DNA of 64,000 nucleotides from Brachynemurus nebulosus (Eukaryota; Arthropoda; Insecta; Neuroptera; Myrmeleontidae), in NCBI GenBank assembly GCA_035578155.1, contig JAPWDM010000006.1, positions 11,486,305 to 11,550,304 of the forward strand. The letters are read 5' to 3'. A model generated the notes under the pieces. That model had not been told where the DNA came from and ran no database searches. It saw only the letters and a program-made list of their open reading frames with translations. Below, in pieces: positions 23,381-33,760 of this stretch. Numbering within the stretch: the first letter of the stretch is position 1; each line of letters begins with the position of its first letter. Position numbers and translations under genes: made by a program.

Positions 23381-24394
23381 GAAGAAATTATTAGAAGTAA
23401 AACTTTTAAAAAATATTGTTTAATAACAAAATTTTAAGTTCAATTTTTTTTATTGTTGATCATCCAACAAGATTTAATATTACTCGATCGAAAACTATAG
23501 ATTCGTTCAAGTTTATGAATTCTTAAAATTTCTAAAAGTTTAGAGTTCGCATGATCAGATAATGTTATTATTAAAACGCACAAAATCGACCGTTCAAAGG
23601 CATAATAAAAAAATCCAGAAACTTTATTATTTCAAAAGTTAAATATTAATATTTCTTCCTCTTCTTGTGTATACTATCTATTTACGCTTTCCCGTAAAGA
23701 CCGTTTTCGACTAGTACGGGCGCCTCGAACACTTTTCGTAATTTCTAAACCATAAAACTTTGATTACACTTGACGCCGTACAGCGTCCATGACCATCAAC
23801 GTGTTAATTATCACACAGAAGCTGTTCAAAAATTCATGTGCAAGAATAAATTTTTATTTCCCGGTCATAACCATTTCGGCGATTTTTATAGATCTCATCA
23901 TCCAGAAATGATTACATACATGTAATTATATTTAGAATTTTTATCAGAAAAATAAAATAAAAACCCAAAACTAAATATGATGATAAAAAAAATATTTATC
24001 TGTAAAAAATTTATGAGAACTGCTTCGTGTGGAGAAGAAAAAATAAAAATGAGATTAAAACTTATTAGAAGGAAGAAAAGTTATTGAGTAAGCCCGTCTT
24101 GACCCCAACACCATCGTCATCAGCCATGCCCTGAGGATGTTTAGGAGACGAAACTAAGGAGCCAACCAAGTACCAATATAGGCAACCACACTCACGCCTG
24201 TTTCAGAACTAATTTACTAAAACACATTTTGCTTTTCCAATAACAGAATATTTTATATCTTAAACAGACCGCCATAAAATTATATATTTATTTTATTATA
24301 TATGAGTGACTCGGTATGACACACATATTTATACCAGGGGTGATTCAATAATCCCTTCATTAGGAATTATCACCCAAAATCACTAAAAAAAAAA
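23381..24394. other. No gene seen
   Basis: AT-rich sequence. A short less AT-rich stretch at 23695-23800 (GACCGTTTTCGACTAGTACG) and another at 24085-24190 show no splice-bounded frame of recognisable protein. Confidence 0.35.
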
Positions 24395-24720
24395 AATGTT
24401 AAGGTAGTTGGGCGATAAAACGGATTCAAAGGATTTTAACGAAACTTCTCTAGATATTTATTTAATGCAATACCAGCTTATTCCGATTAAACTTGACTAC
24501 CCCAATTTTGAGAAAAACGATTTCAAAGTTTTGTCATTTTAACACGGGCTTTTATGGGAAAACTCTATTTTTTTTTTTTTTGAACAAAATGAAAACGTGT
24601 CAAAGGAATTTGATAAAGATTTAATATGTTATAAAATGCAAAGAAAATTTTTTTGCTGAGATATACTTTTGTCCCTGACTATCTCAGAGCAATTATGTTA
24701 AATAGTTACATATATAAACA
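24395..24720 (-). repeat. R3 copy 2 (reverse), uninterrupted
   Basis: Reverse-complement landmarks match R3: AAGGTAGTTGGGCGATAAAA at the end, TATTTATTTAATGCAATACC, CGATTTCAAAGTTTTGTC and GAGATATACTTTTGTCCC. At the position where copy 1 holds the giant fold-back, this copy has only diverged R3 sequence. Confidence 0.65.
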
Positions 24721-24839
24721 AAAGCTCCACGCAATTTGAAAACGACTTACCGTTTAGTTTCTGAGATAATGTAAAAAAAAATTGTTCATTTAGAAATGTT
24801 ATTTTATCATTATTTTATTCACAACTCACCAATACAAGT

Positions 24840-24862
24840 GAGTGTATGTGTGTGTGTATACG
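24840..24862. repeat. (TG)n tract
   Basis: AGTGTATGTGTGTGTGTATA simple repeat. Confidence 0.7.
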
Positions 24863-25004
24863 TATAGGAATCCCAAAGTAACTAAATTTGTTGACAAAAC
24901 GATTTCGAAAATTTCCAGGAATTTGCTTCCCGTTTTTAAAGCACTTACAAATGTTAGTTAACTTGGTGACGTCATCAAATTAAAATTTTTTTTTCCTTTT
25001 TCTC

Positions 25005-25345
25005 AAATTAGACGGTCTAGAAGCGATTTGAATTATGTTGATTAATTGAATTAGAGTAATTTGAGTGCGAAATTTTTATTTTTTGTGTCAAAAATATAAA
25101 ATTTCGTTAGAAAATATGATTGATAAACTGAAATATTCCTTTTTTATCAATTCAAGTTTCATATAAGTGATCTAAATTAGATTTATTTGGTCGAATTTGG
25201 GTAATTTGTGTGTAAACTTCTCATTTTTGCTATCAAAATGGCGAATTTCCTTTTAGAAATACGATTTTGTTCGATCAGAAATCTTTTTCCTAGTGGTCCG
25301 ATATGCTTAGCTTCGAATTCGGAATATTTTACCTTCAGTTTACCG
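25005..25345 (+). repeat. R4 dispersed repeat with internal duplication
   Basis: The block GGTCGAATTTGGGTAATTTG, TGTGTAAACTTC, CCTTTTAGAAATACGATTTT and TCTTTTTCCTAGTGGTC is matched at 47085-47230. A more diverged version of the same block lies just upstream (25015-25135, ATTAGAGTAATTTGAGTGCG), so the unit is partly tandem. Overlapping frames on both strands here are not genes. Confidence 0.5.
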
Positions 25346-25362
25346 TTCTTACTTGTAATAAA

Positions 25363-25525
25363 TACAGGGCCGTGGAAAGAAATGGCGGGCCCCAAGAAAA
25401 GGGGCACTTTTCATAAAAATTTCTCCCCAAAAAATAAATGATGAGTGACCGCTACGGGCCCCCTTTCACAGCCCGGGCCCCAGGGCTGCAACCCCGGCTG
25501 CTCTACCCTCTCGTCGGGCCTGAAT
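25363..25525. repeat. GC-rich hAT-like repeat, CAGGGCCGTGG start
   Basis: CAGGGCCGTGGAAAGAAATG, GCGGGCCCC, then CCCGGGCCCCAGGGCTGCAA and CCTCTCGTCGGGCCTGAAT. The ends CAGGGCC and GGGCCTG are inverted. A shorter relative (CAGGGCCGTGG, ACGGGCCCCGAAG) is inserted at about 36948-37070. A target duplication (AATA on the left, AATAAATA on the right) is only suggestive. Confidence 0.55.
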
Positions 25526-26443
25526 AAATATTCAGAATCGTTTCTTTAAGCTCAAATAAAAAAAGTCTAGGGTACGCTGGAAGATCATCCCCTATATAAA
25601 AAATATATTCGAAATCGAAAATTTCTTTTTTTACATTTGAAATGTATAAAAAAAAAAATATGATCAAAAAATATTAGAATTCGTACAAGTTAAAGCATAA
25701 CAGACAATATAAAGGGGGACATATTATACATATACACTCAAACCAGTGCTTATACATGTATATTTATGTATGTTAGTATGTGTGTGTGTGTATAGCATTT
25801 TCAACTTAAAATAAAATGTTACTGTTGAATGGCACCAGATGGCTCGTAGTGATGCATTAGCTTAGTTGGGATATTCACTTGGGATCAAAACATAATATAT
25901 ATAACTCTAGCTCTAGAACAGTACTATAAGTACTACCCCCCGGTATGTTAACAGTGTGTTGAACAAGGACAGGCGACTATAATGTATCATATTTTGTCTC
26001 ACTTTATCCAATTCATTTGGGACAGTTCGTTTTGTTCGCTGTTTCTTTAAGTAAGTTTAACAATAATCTTACTTATTTGACGTAAAAAATGTAGTACATG
26101 GTGAAAAAATGGAATTATGTATTTATTTATGTATAAGCCCCCTGTACATTCCCCCGCCCTGCTTCGGCGGGGCTCATACCAACTTGCATAATAAGATATG
26201 GGTGATATTTGATTGAGATTAATATTTTCTATTAATAATATTTCGAAAATTACTTGTAGCTTACCTACGAAGTTGCACCCACATAAACGCCTATCTTTCC
26301 AGAAATATATTTTTCAGAAATAAAAAAAAAAAAAAATGTTTTCGGTTTAAGTAAAACCTACAGTTTCACCTTTTTAGTAAAGGTTAAAGTTTGTGGGTTT
26401 TGTTGTTTTGTTATTTTGAGATAATCTCCAGGCGTATGTAATT
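25526..26443. other. No gene seen; one GC-rich hairpin
   Basis: AT-rich, with a (TG)n tract at 25770-25790. CCCCGCC at 26153 and GGCGGGG at 26167 form a perfect 7-bp stem with a short loop, in an otherwise AT-rich setting; function unknown. Confidence 0.4.
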
Positions 26444-26816
26444 AATTTTTAACCCTGTTCCAATTTAGACTAAATTTCAAAGGTTAAAAATTATTCTTCA
26501 GGGTCGTGGAACCCCAACAAGAGCTCAAATTAATCAGTTTTTTTGAATTGTAAGAAAATTTTGCTAAAATTCTATTAAGATTCCGAAAAAAATTAACGTA
26601 AAGTTAAAATTGCCCCCCCCCCCCAGACGTCTAAAAACGATTATGTAGCCAATTTTTAACCTTGTTCTAATATAGGCTAAATTTTTATGGTTAAAAAATT
26701 ATTCTTTATAGCCCTGAAACGCCAACATTGAGAACATTTTGCTTAGATTCTATTGAAATCCCGAAAAATATTAACGTAAGATTAAAATTGCCCCCCCCCT
26801 TAAACGTCTAAAAAGG
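26444..26816. repeat. Two-unit tandem repeat, period 207 bp
   Basis: Unit 1 begins AATTTTTAACCCTGTTC at 26444, unit 2 AATTTTTAACCTTGTTC at 26651. Both end with AAAATTG followed by a long C run and ACGTCTAAAAA. Unit 2 lacks about 40 bp around GAACATTTTGC. Confidence 0.8.
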
Positions 26817-27799
26817 ATCCAAAATAAAGAAAACTATTGAAGTTTCGAAGACAATGGTGGAAATTGGATATACCATTGTAAAATATGGCTTCTTTAAACT
26901 TATTTGGTAAGCGGAGTAAAGCACAAAGAAGCAAGTCAGAGCATTAAACGCGGGAAAACGGATCCCAATTTTTCTAAATCAATGTTTTCCATACTTTTCT
27001 CATCTCGGAACATTTTTTATACCTGAAAATTTTTAAGGACAGTCAGATCAATTTGGTTTTTTTGATTGATTTTAATTTATATTATAATTATAATGTAGTT
27101 TTATGTTTACACGTCCATTTAGATTTCCTATCAATAACAGACATCACCCACATCATTATTTCGTACACTTGACTGATATAAAATACATTACATAAAACAC
27201 TTTGTTTTTAATATTATTTGAGAGAGAGATAGTTTGGGAAACACTGCTCTAAATCCCCCCTCCCCTCAGAGATTTTAAATCCCCGTCGAAAATAAATCAA
27301 TTTCACCAACAAGATCCTCAAAAAAAAAAAAAAAATTGAAATTTTCAACTTAAAAATCTGGCGTTGTAGATATAATATATCCAAATGATGAAAAAGTGTG
27401 GTCACAAATGTCTGCCTCGCCTTTTTACCCTAATCAAAATTTATTTAAGAAAAAAACGTAGGTAAAAAAGATTATGAATAGCTGTAATATGAGTAATTAG
27501 TACCTTCACCTTAATCCTTTTATACCTTATTTCCCTACAATATACGAACACCATTAACCTTTCCATTTAAAAAAAAAATAAAACTTGAATTCTTGTAGAG
27601 CTGAAACGAAATAAAAGATTTTCCCAATTTAAATGTTTCCCTGCTACTACACTGACCGGCCAGAATGTATATAGGTAGATATGCGCGATACCTACATGTT
27701 TTTTGAATAATGTGTCACACATTATAGAACGTGTCGGAAGATTGATTCGTTTTTAAGGTTTCGTATTTTTCCAAAACGGCCCCGCCCGTGTGTTGAAGA
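26817..27799. other. No gene seen; possible hAT end
   Basis: GGGAAACACTGCTCTA at 27236 is, in reverse complement, AGCAGTGTTTCCC, like a hAT-type terminal motif; no partner was found. The 63-residue minus frame at 27214-27405 spans it. Nothing else recognised. Confidence 0.35.
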
Positions 27800-28580
27800 A
27801 AAAAATACCCACCCCTGTCGCAGCATCTGCATAACGTAGTGAATTTCCAAAGATTGGACACTGGCTGTGATCACAGCCTCTAACGGTGAAGAAATATTCA
27901 AAATCGGTCGGGGAGTTAATTTTGGGCGCTTTTTGGGTCCCCAAGGGCTTTGAGACGGATCTCATATAGTAGCATGTATGTATATAAATGAAATTAAATT
28001 TTTAAAGGTGAAAAAATTTTCAAAATCGGTTAGGTAGTTTTATTTTTGACGCTTTTGGGACCCCCGGACCCTGGCAGATCTCATACAACATAACTTACAC
28101 CCATTTAAAATAGTTTATCTTTCTAACAGTAAACAAATTTTCAAAATCGGTGATGACGCGTCCTTGAAAAGTTTGTTAATTTTTATTTTTTGAAAAATGA
28201 AACAGATATAAATATTGTTATTGTAATGATAAAAACAATGAAGCATTTATTCTGATGAAATTCAACAAATTTCTTAATTTTTCTCAAAATCTAGTTCATT
28301 TAGAACAATGTTTTAAAAGCTTGTCTTATGTAATTTTTTACGCTCTTTTCGATAGTGTAAAAATAAATCAAAAAAAAAATTTTGGATTCTGGTTAAATTT
28401 TGCAAAAAAGAAACACTAAAATTGGCGAAAATTTTGGCTTCCAAAAAATCGGAGGTATCTGACTGACGAGTTCATCCAAGCTTTTGGGACTTTTGACCTA
28501 CACACCAAGTTTCGTAACAGTTGGAGGCTTCGTTCGAGAGTTATCGTGCAGACACATATATAGGTAGTTGCAAAGTTTCT
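27800..28580 (+). repeat. R1 copy, long
   Basis: The fullest R1 copy: CCTGTCGCAGCATCTGCATA, CGTAGTGAATTTCC, GGTGAAAAAATTTTCAAAAT, TCGGTTAGGTAG, AAAACAATGAAGCATTTATT, TAGAACAATGTTTTAAAAGC, AGTTTCGTAACAGTTGG, GAGAGTTATCGTGCAGACAC. Colinear with 3232-4905. No coding; class unknown. Confidence 0.65.
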
Positions 28581-29816
28581 GAGCGACTAAAGTCCACTTC
28601 CAGTTTTACTACAGTACCGCGTTAAATAAATGAAAGTAAGGGTCTACACCATTAAAAAAATCGTATTTATAAATACCAAAATATGTTATTATTACTATGT
28701 AAGGGTATTTTTCATAAAAACTTTTCCTGTTAGTAATTAATAATTTAAAATTGGTAGCGTCGTTTTGAAACATTAAATTTCTTATCATAGGTATTTCTAG
28801 TTTTAATTATATTACATATTTCTTGTAGTTTAGAAACGTTTAATTTTTAATATTTTATACTTTCTGAACAATTTACTAAATATTGTAAGTAATAAAACGG
28901 TCTACAATTTTCTCTTTTAAAGTCTGTACTTTTCAGTGGTTAATTAATTGAAATGTATTCAATTTTATTGAACTACCTGTTACAGTCATAAAACCTGCAT
29001 AAAACCTACCTTTGTAAATATTGCTATTATTATGAATTTTTCAATAAAATCTGTTTATTAGTTTTACAAAATTTGTATGTTTACAAATAAATTTGTAATT
29101 TTTAGAATCAGTACTTTTACTTAGGTTTGGCTAGTCAAGTGCTTTACCTGCGAGATACAATTTTCGATATTTTAACAATTTTTTTTAACTTATCGTATTC
29201 TTGATTATTATTATACTTTTTTAATCGGATTTTTATCTATTGATATTTAATTAATTTAAATATGGAAATGAATATGAGTATTAAAAATAAAATGTTAAGT
29301 TCACAAGCAAAACTTATCATTTTAAATGTGTTAGTGTTTATGAAAAGTGAAAGTGATGGTGTGAAAATCCCATTAACTCAAGTTTAGTAATAGGTATGTG
29401 ATGAAAGTTCAAGTGATAGTGACTAACAATAAGATAACAATAACAACTACTTAATTTTTTTACTTCGAAGTATTCAGAGTTAGTAAAGGTAATTTCTTAA
29501 TATTATTTATTTAATTTAAAATTACTTATTTAAGTAGGTACATCATTGCATTACTATATAAATAAGCAAACTATTTCAAAATCGATTACTTTTTTTTACA
29601 ACGTAGTGTATTTTTGTACATTGTATATATCGTTCAATATTACCTGAGTGAGAGATATAACAACTAATAGGGGGAGTTTAGACATAATTACTCTATATCC
29701 ATCTTTATTGCAAAAGTATTTTATCTTTTTAATATAATAAAATATGTATATCTCTTACTAAAAATACATCTTTCCTTTTTGTTGGACTTTGATACCTCAA
29801 AAACTCTGCAACTAGT

Positions 29817-29824
<8 letters not shown>
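28581..29824. other. No gene seen
   Basis: AT-rich sequence without recognisable repeats except short runs. Confidence 0.4.

Positions 29825-29909
<85 letters not shown>
29825..29909. repeat. (TA)n microsatellite
   Basis: About 42 TA units, followed directly by R1 sequence GGTTTCTCGAGGCCTCAAAA. Confidence 0.95.
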
Positions 29910-29912
<3 letters not shown>

Positions 29913-30015
29913 GTTTCTCGAGGCCTCAAAACAAATTTATGTCACTAGTCCCGGGCCAGGTCTCTTTTCATGACACCCGCTGTAATAAGTGAATTTCCAG
30001 AATGGTGATTTGCTT
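29910..30015 (+). repeat. R1 right-end fragment
   Basis: GGTTTCTCGAGGCCTCAAAA, then ATGACACCCGCTGTAATAAG and TGAATTTCC. It matches 4810-4905 closely and abuts the (TA)n run. Confidence 0.7.
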
Positions 30016-31114
30016 AAAAGGGTTAGACATATTCCCCCCTAACTCTGTTCCAACTACTACGATGGTCGCAGCCGGCATCACCACCGGTTCAAGTCATTAA
30101 TATTTATATATTCGGGAAAAAGGTTTATTTATATTTATAATAAATATACTTAATAAAAGTATACGACGGTAACATTCAAAAAATATTTTACCGTTTGTGT
30201 CCCAAAGAAGCAAAAAAAAAAAAGTTTATAATATGATAAATGTATTTCTTCTTTTACGTCTTGAATTTCTGTTTTGTAAGACTTGTAAAATACCCCAGTA
30301 GGTGTGAAGAAATTGAAGGAAATTCTATACACTGAAACGGATATCAATTATTTGCTTCTCAAATCATTTTTGGGAAAATTTGGTTTAACCACCCTAAAAA
30401 ACGGCGATATCATTTTTATTGCTTTCACCCTGACTCCACCCTTCCTAAAAATTTCCTTAATTTTTGACAGTATAAATCAAGCATTCCCCCCTCGACCGTT
30501 CCTTAAAGTAATATTCTAGGTTAACTACGGGAATTTCGACCTAAAGAAAAAAAATAGTGAAAATAAATGAAAATTCGAGATGTTATCAGCAGTAATTGGA
30601 ATACTTATTTAAAAGAAAAAAAAAAATCGGCCAAAAGTGAGTGGGTCTCACACAATTAGGGTTTCTATAATGCCTTTAACTTATTAACCCTATTAAAACC
30701 AGAAACTTGGGCACTTGGGGCGGAGGAACGGTCATCTGTAGCAAATTTTGAACGATTAAGGCCACTGTGGACCAAAAAATTTGTGGTAGCTCTTTCAATT
30801 ATTGATACCTCAAACGATTTAATTAAAACTTTTTTCTTTAATAGAATTCTTTTAATCTGGAATCATTTCCACCGTTAGTTAGAATAACATTAGGTCGTGT
30901 AATATGAAATGTCGTTTTCCAACTAGTTGATCGACCATCTGTCCAGCTGCACCTATTATTTTTGCTACTATCATTTGCCTGAAACAGAAAAAGCTAAAAG
31001 TTCTCAAAAGTTGCTTATTTTACAGCCAAAAACTATTTTTGGCCATAAAGTTAGCGCCACCGTTTTCTTTTTTTAAAACAAAAAAGGTTATGTTGTATTT
31101 TGCTACGAATAGAG
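30016..31114. other. No gene seen
   Basis: Frames of 65 and 71 residues (30150-30347 minus, 30304-30519 plus) overlap on opposite strands and carry no recognisable motif. A CACTTGGGGCGGAGG patch lies near 30712. Confidence 0.35.
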
Positions 31115-31153
31115 CACCGGTCCGCGGACCACCGGTTAAGAAACACTGTTCTA
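31115..31153 (-). repeat. hAT-like terminus
   Basis: In reverse complement CAGTGTTTCTTAACCGGTGG, then TCCGCGGACCGG: a hAT-type end. The opposite end is not identified; the element would extend leftward. Confidence 0.5.
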
Positions 31154-32029
31154 GACTAATTTCTAAAACATACCTCTTAATACATTAGAATGCATTCAAC
31201 TCAGCCTACATAAATTTAACATGCAGACGTCACTTGTGACGTCAGTAGCCACACGTAAGTACCTGTATTTTTATATTCCAGTTATGGTCATAATTTTTTT
31301 TTTATTTTCTTGTTAATTTTTATATTGTAGAATTTTTACTTGGATAGGTATAACGGCAACTTTTCATTTAAAAATATAATTTACTTTAAATATTTAAATA
31401 TTTAACGCGTTGTAATTTTTCTCTTTAACTTTATAAAAATTTCACGATGAGCTCGTTTGCCAGAACATTGTGAAACTCCAGCTATTTATGTTATAAAAGT
31501 ATGATGATATGTAAATAAAAAAAAAATACCCCCTGCCGCAGCAGCATCCTGTATAACATAGCGAATTTCGCAGGACTAACTTTTATGAGAATAACTTTCT
31601 ATCATTTTAAAAAAACAATTTTCAAAAATAATAGGATTTTGCGTCTGTTATTAGAATTTTGTCCGTTGTAATTTGAAATTTGATGTAGTGTTAGGTCTTG
31701 ATGACGCGCACGTATCGACGCCAGTCTGTGATTAGAAAAAAAATTATTGTATGTTAAAATTTGGAGTTAGTTTAGTCAAAGAAATAAAAAAATCGTTTTA
31801 ATGAATATATCTTGTAAGGTGTCATTTCAAAGAGCTACCAGTGATATAGCACAAAATTTATTAGCAATAACCGTTCTACTCGTCCTGATTTTTTAGGTTT
31901 CTAAAGCTAAAATTTTGATTTTGATAGGGTTAGTAGATATTGAGTCATAGATTAACAAAAAAACTGCAAGTTTTTTCAGCAGTGTAAATAATTGCTGAAA
32001 AAGAAATCAACATATTTACTAATATATTT
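31154..32029. other. R1 start fragment at 31531; otherwise no gene seen
   Basis: CCCTGCCGCAGCAGCATCCT, GTATAACATAGCGAATTTC at 31531 is the R1 left landmark. The rest is AT-rich and unassigned. Confidence 0.4.
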
Positions 32030-32162
32030 GATAGATTTGAGCGTTACTTTATGGTATTCCATTTTAAAATATAGAGACAATTTTTTTAATTTACTAATCG
32101 TCAATGGCCATACGGGCCGAAACATGTCACAGACAATTAAGACTTTCAATAAAGTGGTATTA

Positions 32163-32556
32163 TTTTAATCTCAAATATTATCGAGTGCTTGTGAGACATT
32201 ACTACGTATGACAAACTTTTGTTTGCATTTTAACACACGCAGTATTGATATGTTCACTTATCGTTCAGTTAAACTGAAACTTTAAGCACTCGACTGCCTT
32301 GGTTAACATGACCAAAAACCGCATATGTAAATTAAAAATCACAAAGTGATTGAAAAAATTATCCGGATCGGCCGGGAATCGAACCCAGGATCTCCTGGTA
32401 ACTAGCCAGGCGTGCTAACCACTTGTTGTGCCTGTCGAGCATATAGGATTGTTGGTGTAGTGGTTAGCACGCCTGGCTAGTTACCAGGAGATCCTGGGTT
32501 CGATTCCCGGCCGATCCGGATAATTTTTTCAATCACTTTGTGATTTTTAATTTACA
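32163..32556. mobile_element. Head-to-head inverted tRNA-SINE pair with 12-bp target duplication
   Basis: Two SINE heads face each other. The palindromic arms 32327-32422 and 32460-32555 are identical over all 96 bp, with a 37-bp spacer. The minus-strand copy is longer: its body (AAACTTTTGTTTGCATTTTA, TTAAACTGAAACTTTAAGCA) and 3' end (reverse complement CACTCGATAATATTTGAGAT) reach 32163. AAAGTGGTATTA occurs perfectly at 32151-32162 and 32557-32568, so the 394-bp unit inserted as one piece. Confidence 0.8.
32446..32518 (+). repeat. tRNA-like SINE head (Thr-AGT-like), not a functional tRNA
   Basis: Folds as a tRNA: acceptor GGATTGT against CCGATCC (mismatch in the last pair), D arm around TGGTGTAGTGGTTAGCAC, anticodon stem CCTGG/CCAGG with loop CTAGTTA (anticodon AGT), T arm CTGGG-TTCGATT-CCCGG. 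The box A-like and box B-like strings needed for Pol III are intact. Position 37 is T rather than a purine, and copies sit in repeat bodies, so this is a SINE promoter region. Its mirror copy is on the minus strand at about 32360-32430. Confidence 0.75.
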
Positions 32557-32605
32557 AAAGTGGTATTAGTAAAGTAAAAAAATTGTCTTTTTCTATTTAC
32601 TAATG

Positions 32606-33689
32606 TTTCAATAGAATGTAGAATTCATGCATTTTTCAGTTATCACAAGCTTTAGGTAAAATTTGAATATACATAAATAAAAAAAGTTTAATTTGGTCTG
32701 TTGACTGCTCAGTGTACGGAACCCTAATTATGCGACTTCGACTTCTGTAATAGTTGAATTTTCCTTGCGGAAATTCACTAAAAAAAAAACATACTAGACA
32801 ATCTACACTTGTTATCAAAAATATCAGGGAACACAATGAAACAATTCTAACACATTTTCATGGAAAATTCGGTAGAATTTTTTCGTTGCAAGTGTACACT
32901 TATACTCATTTTTATATTTTTCATCTTCGTTGCTTTCCTGTTAACGATAAAATTTTATGGCGATGTTTTAAACAAACTTTAAAAAATTTAGATTGAACAT
33001 TATTATCTTTTGTTACTGGGTTCACATAACCTTCCTTAAAAAGGTTTTAATGAAATTAGTTTTCAAGAAAATACCCGTTCCCCTCACACGTCACGTGATA
33101 ATTAAATTTTTAACACCTTTTAAAGTGGATGCAGCGCTAAAAACGGCCACAAAATTCTAAAAAAAAAATGCATGATAACATATTCAAAAACAGTCGTTTA
33201 ATCTTTAAATAATATTCTAACAACACGAAAGTGGGTTAATTCTCAAAAATGAGTGTTTTGAATCCCCGTTTCAAATTTAATTTTCGATATTTTCGGCTCT
33301 CAATCGAATATGACGGTAGAGATATCAATTATTCAGTTGCAAATACGTATATAAGCGGCTTTAGATTTCCACGATTTCATCAGAGCTCTTAATTAATCTA
33401 CTTTAAACATAATATATTGCAAATGTGAATCAATTATTATTCTAAAATATAATCAGACTTTGCATCAGCACCAACAGAAATTCGAGGAAATTCGACGTAA
33501 CAAGATTTTCACTTTAAATATTTTTCAAATCAACCAAAAAACAAATGCAAATTATTTTCTAAAAAAAAAAGTATATTAATTAATAATATTGTTATATTCT
33601 TATTGACATCACCAACAAACACAATGGGAAAAATAAATATTCATACACGGAAAATCAATTTTTCCAACTGAATATGAAACAAATTTTTA
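32606..33689. other. No gene seen
   Basis: Contains R1-like debris at 32735-32790 (TTCTGTAATAGTTGAATTTT then CCTTGCGGAAATTCACT). Frames at 32636-32836 and 32754-32996 overlap on opposite strands and are not genes. Confidence 0.4.
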
Positions 33690-33760
33690 TCAAGTCTGTG
33701 CTAGACACGCATTGAATCAGGGTTCCTCGACAGTAGCTCAAATTTTTCACAACTTTCGCA
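33690..33760 (+). repeat. Core repeat copy 5
   Basis: CTAGACACGCATTGAATCAG, GGTTCCTCG, then AATTTTTCACA. Confidence 0.6.

Larger units (their letters stand above)
32030..32605 (+). mobile_element. Penelope-like or related element end, interrupted by a SINE pair
   Basis: 32030-32162 (GATTTGAGCGTTACTTTATG, then CGGGCCGAAACATGTCACAG and AATAAAGTGGTATTA) continues at 32557-32605. The same string order occurs at 43170-43395 and 43855-43982 with inverted flanking arms. 'Address-CCGAAACATGTC-AATAAA' ends with inverted arms are characteristic of Penelope-like elements, but that assignment is from general resemblance only. Confidence 0.45.

Noticed and set aside
26148..26175. Helitron 3' hairpin
   Set aside because: The CCCCGCC/GGCGGGG stem is not followed by CTRR and no matching 5' TC end is visible.
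32446..32518. A functional tRNA-Thr(AGT) gene
   Set aside because: Mismatch in the acceptor stem, T at position 37, and identical heads attached to SINE bodies at several places.
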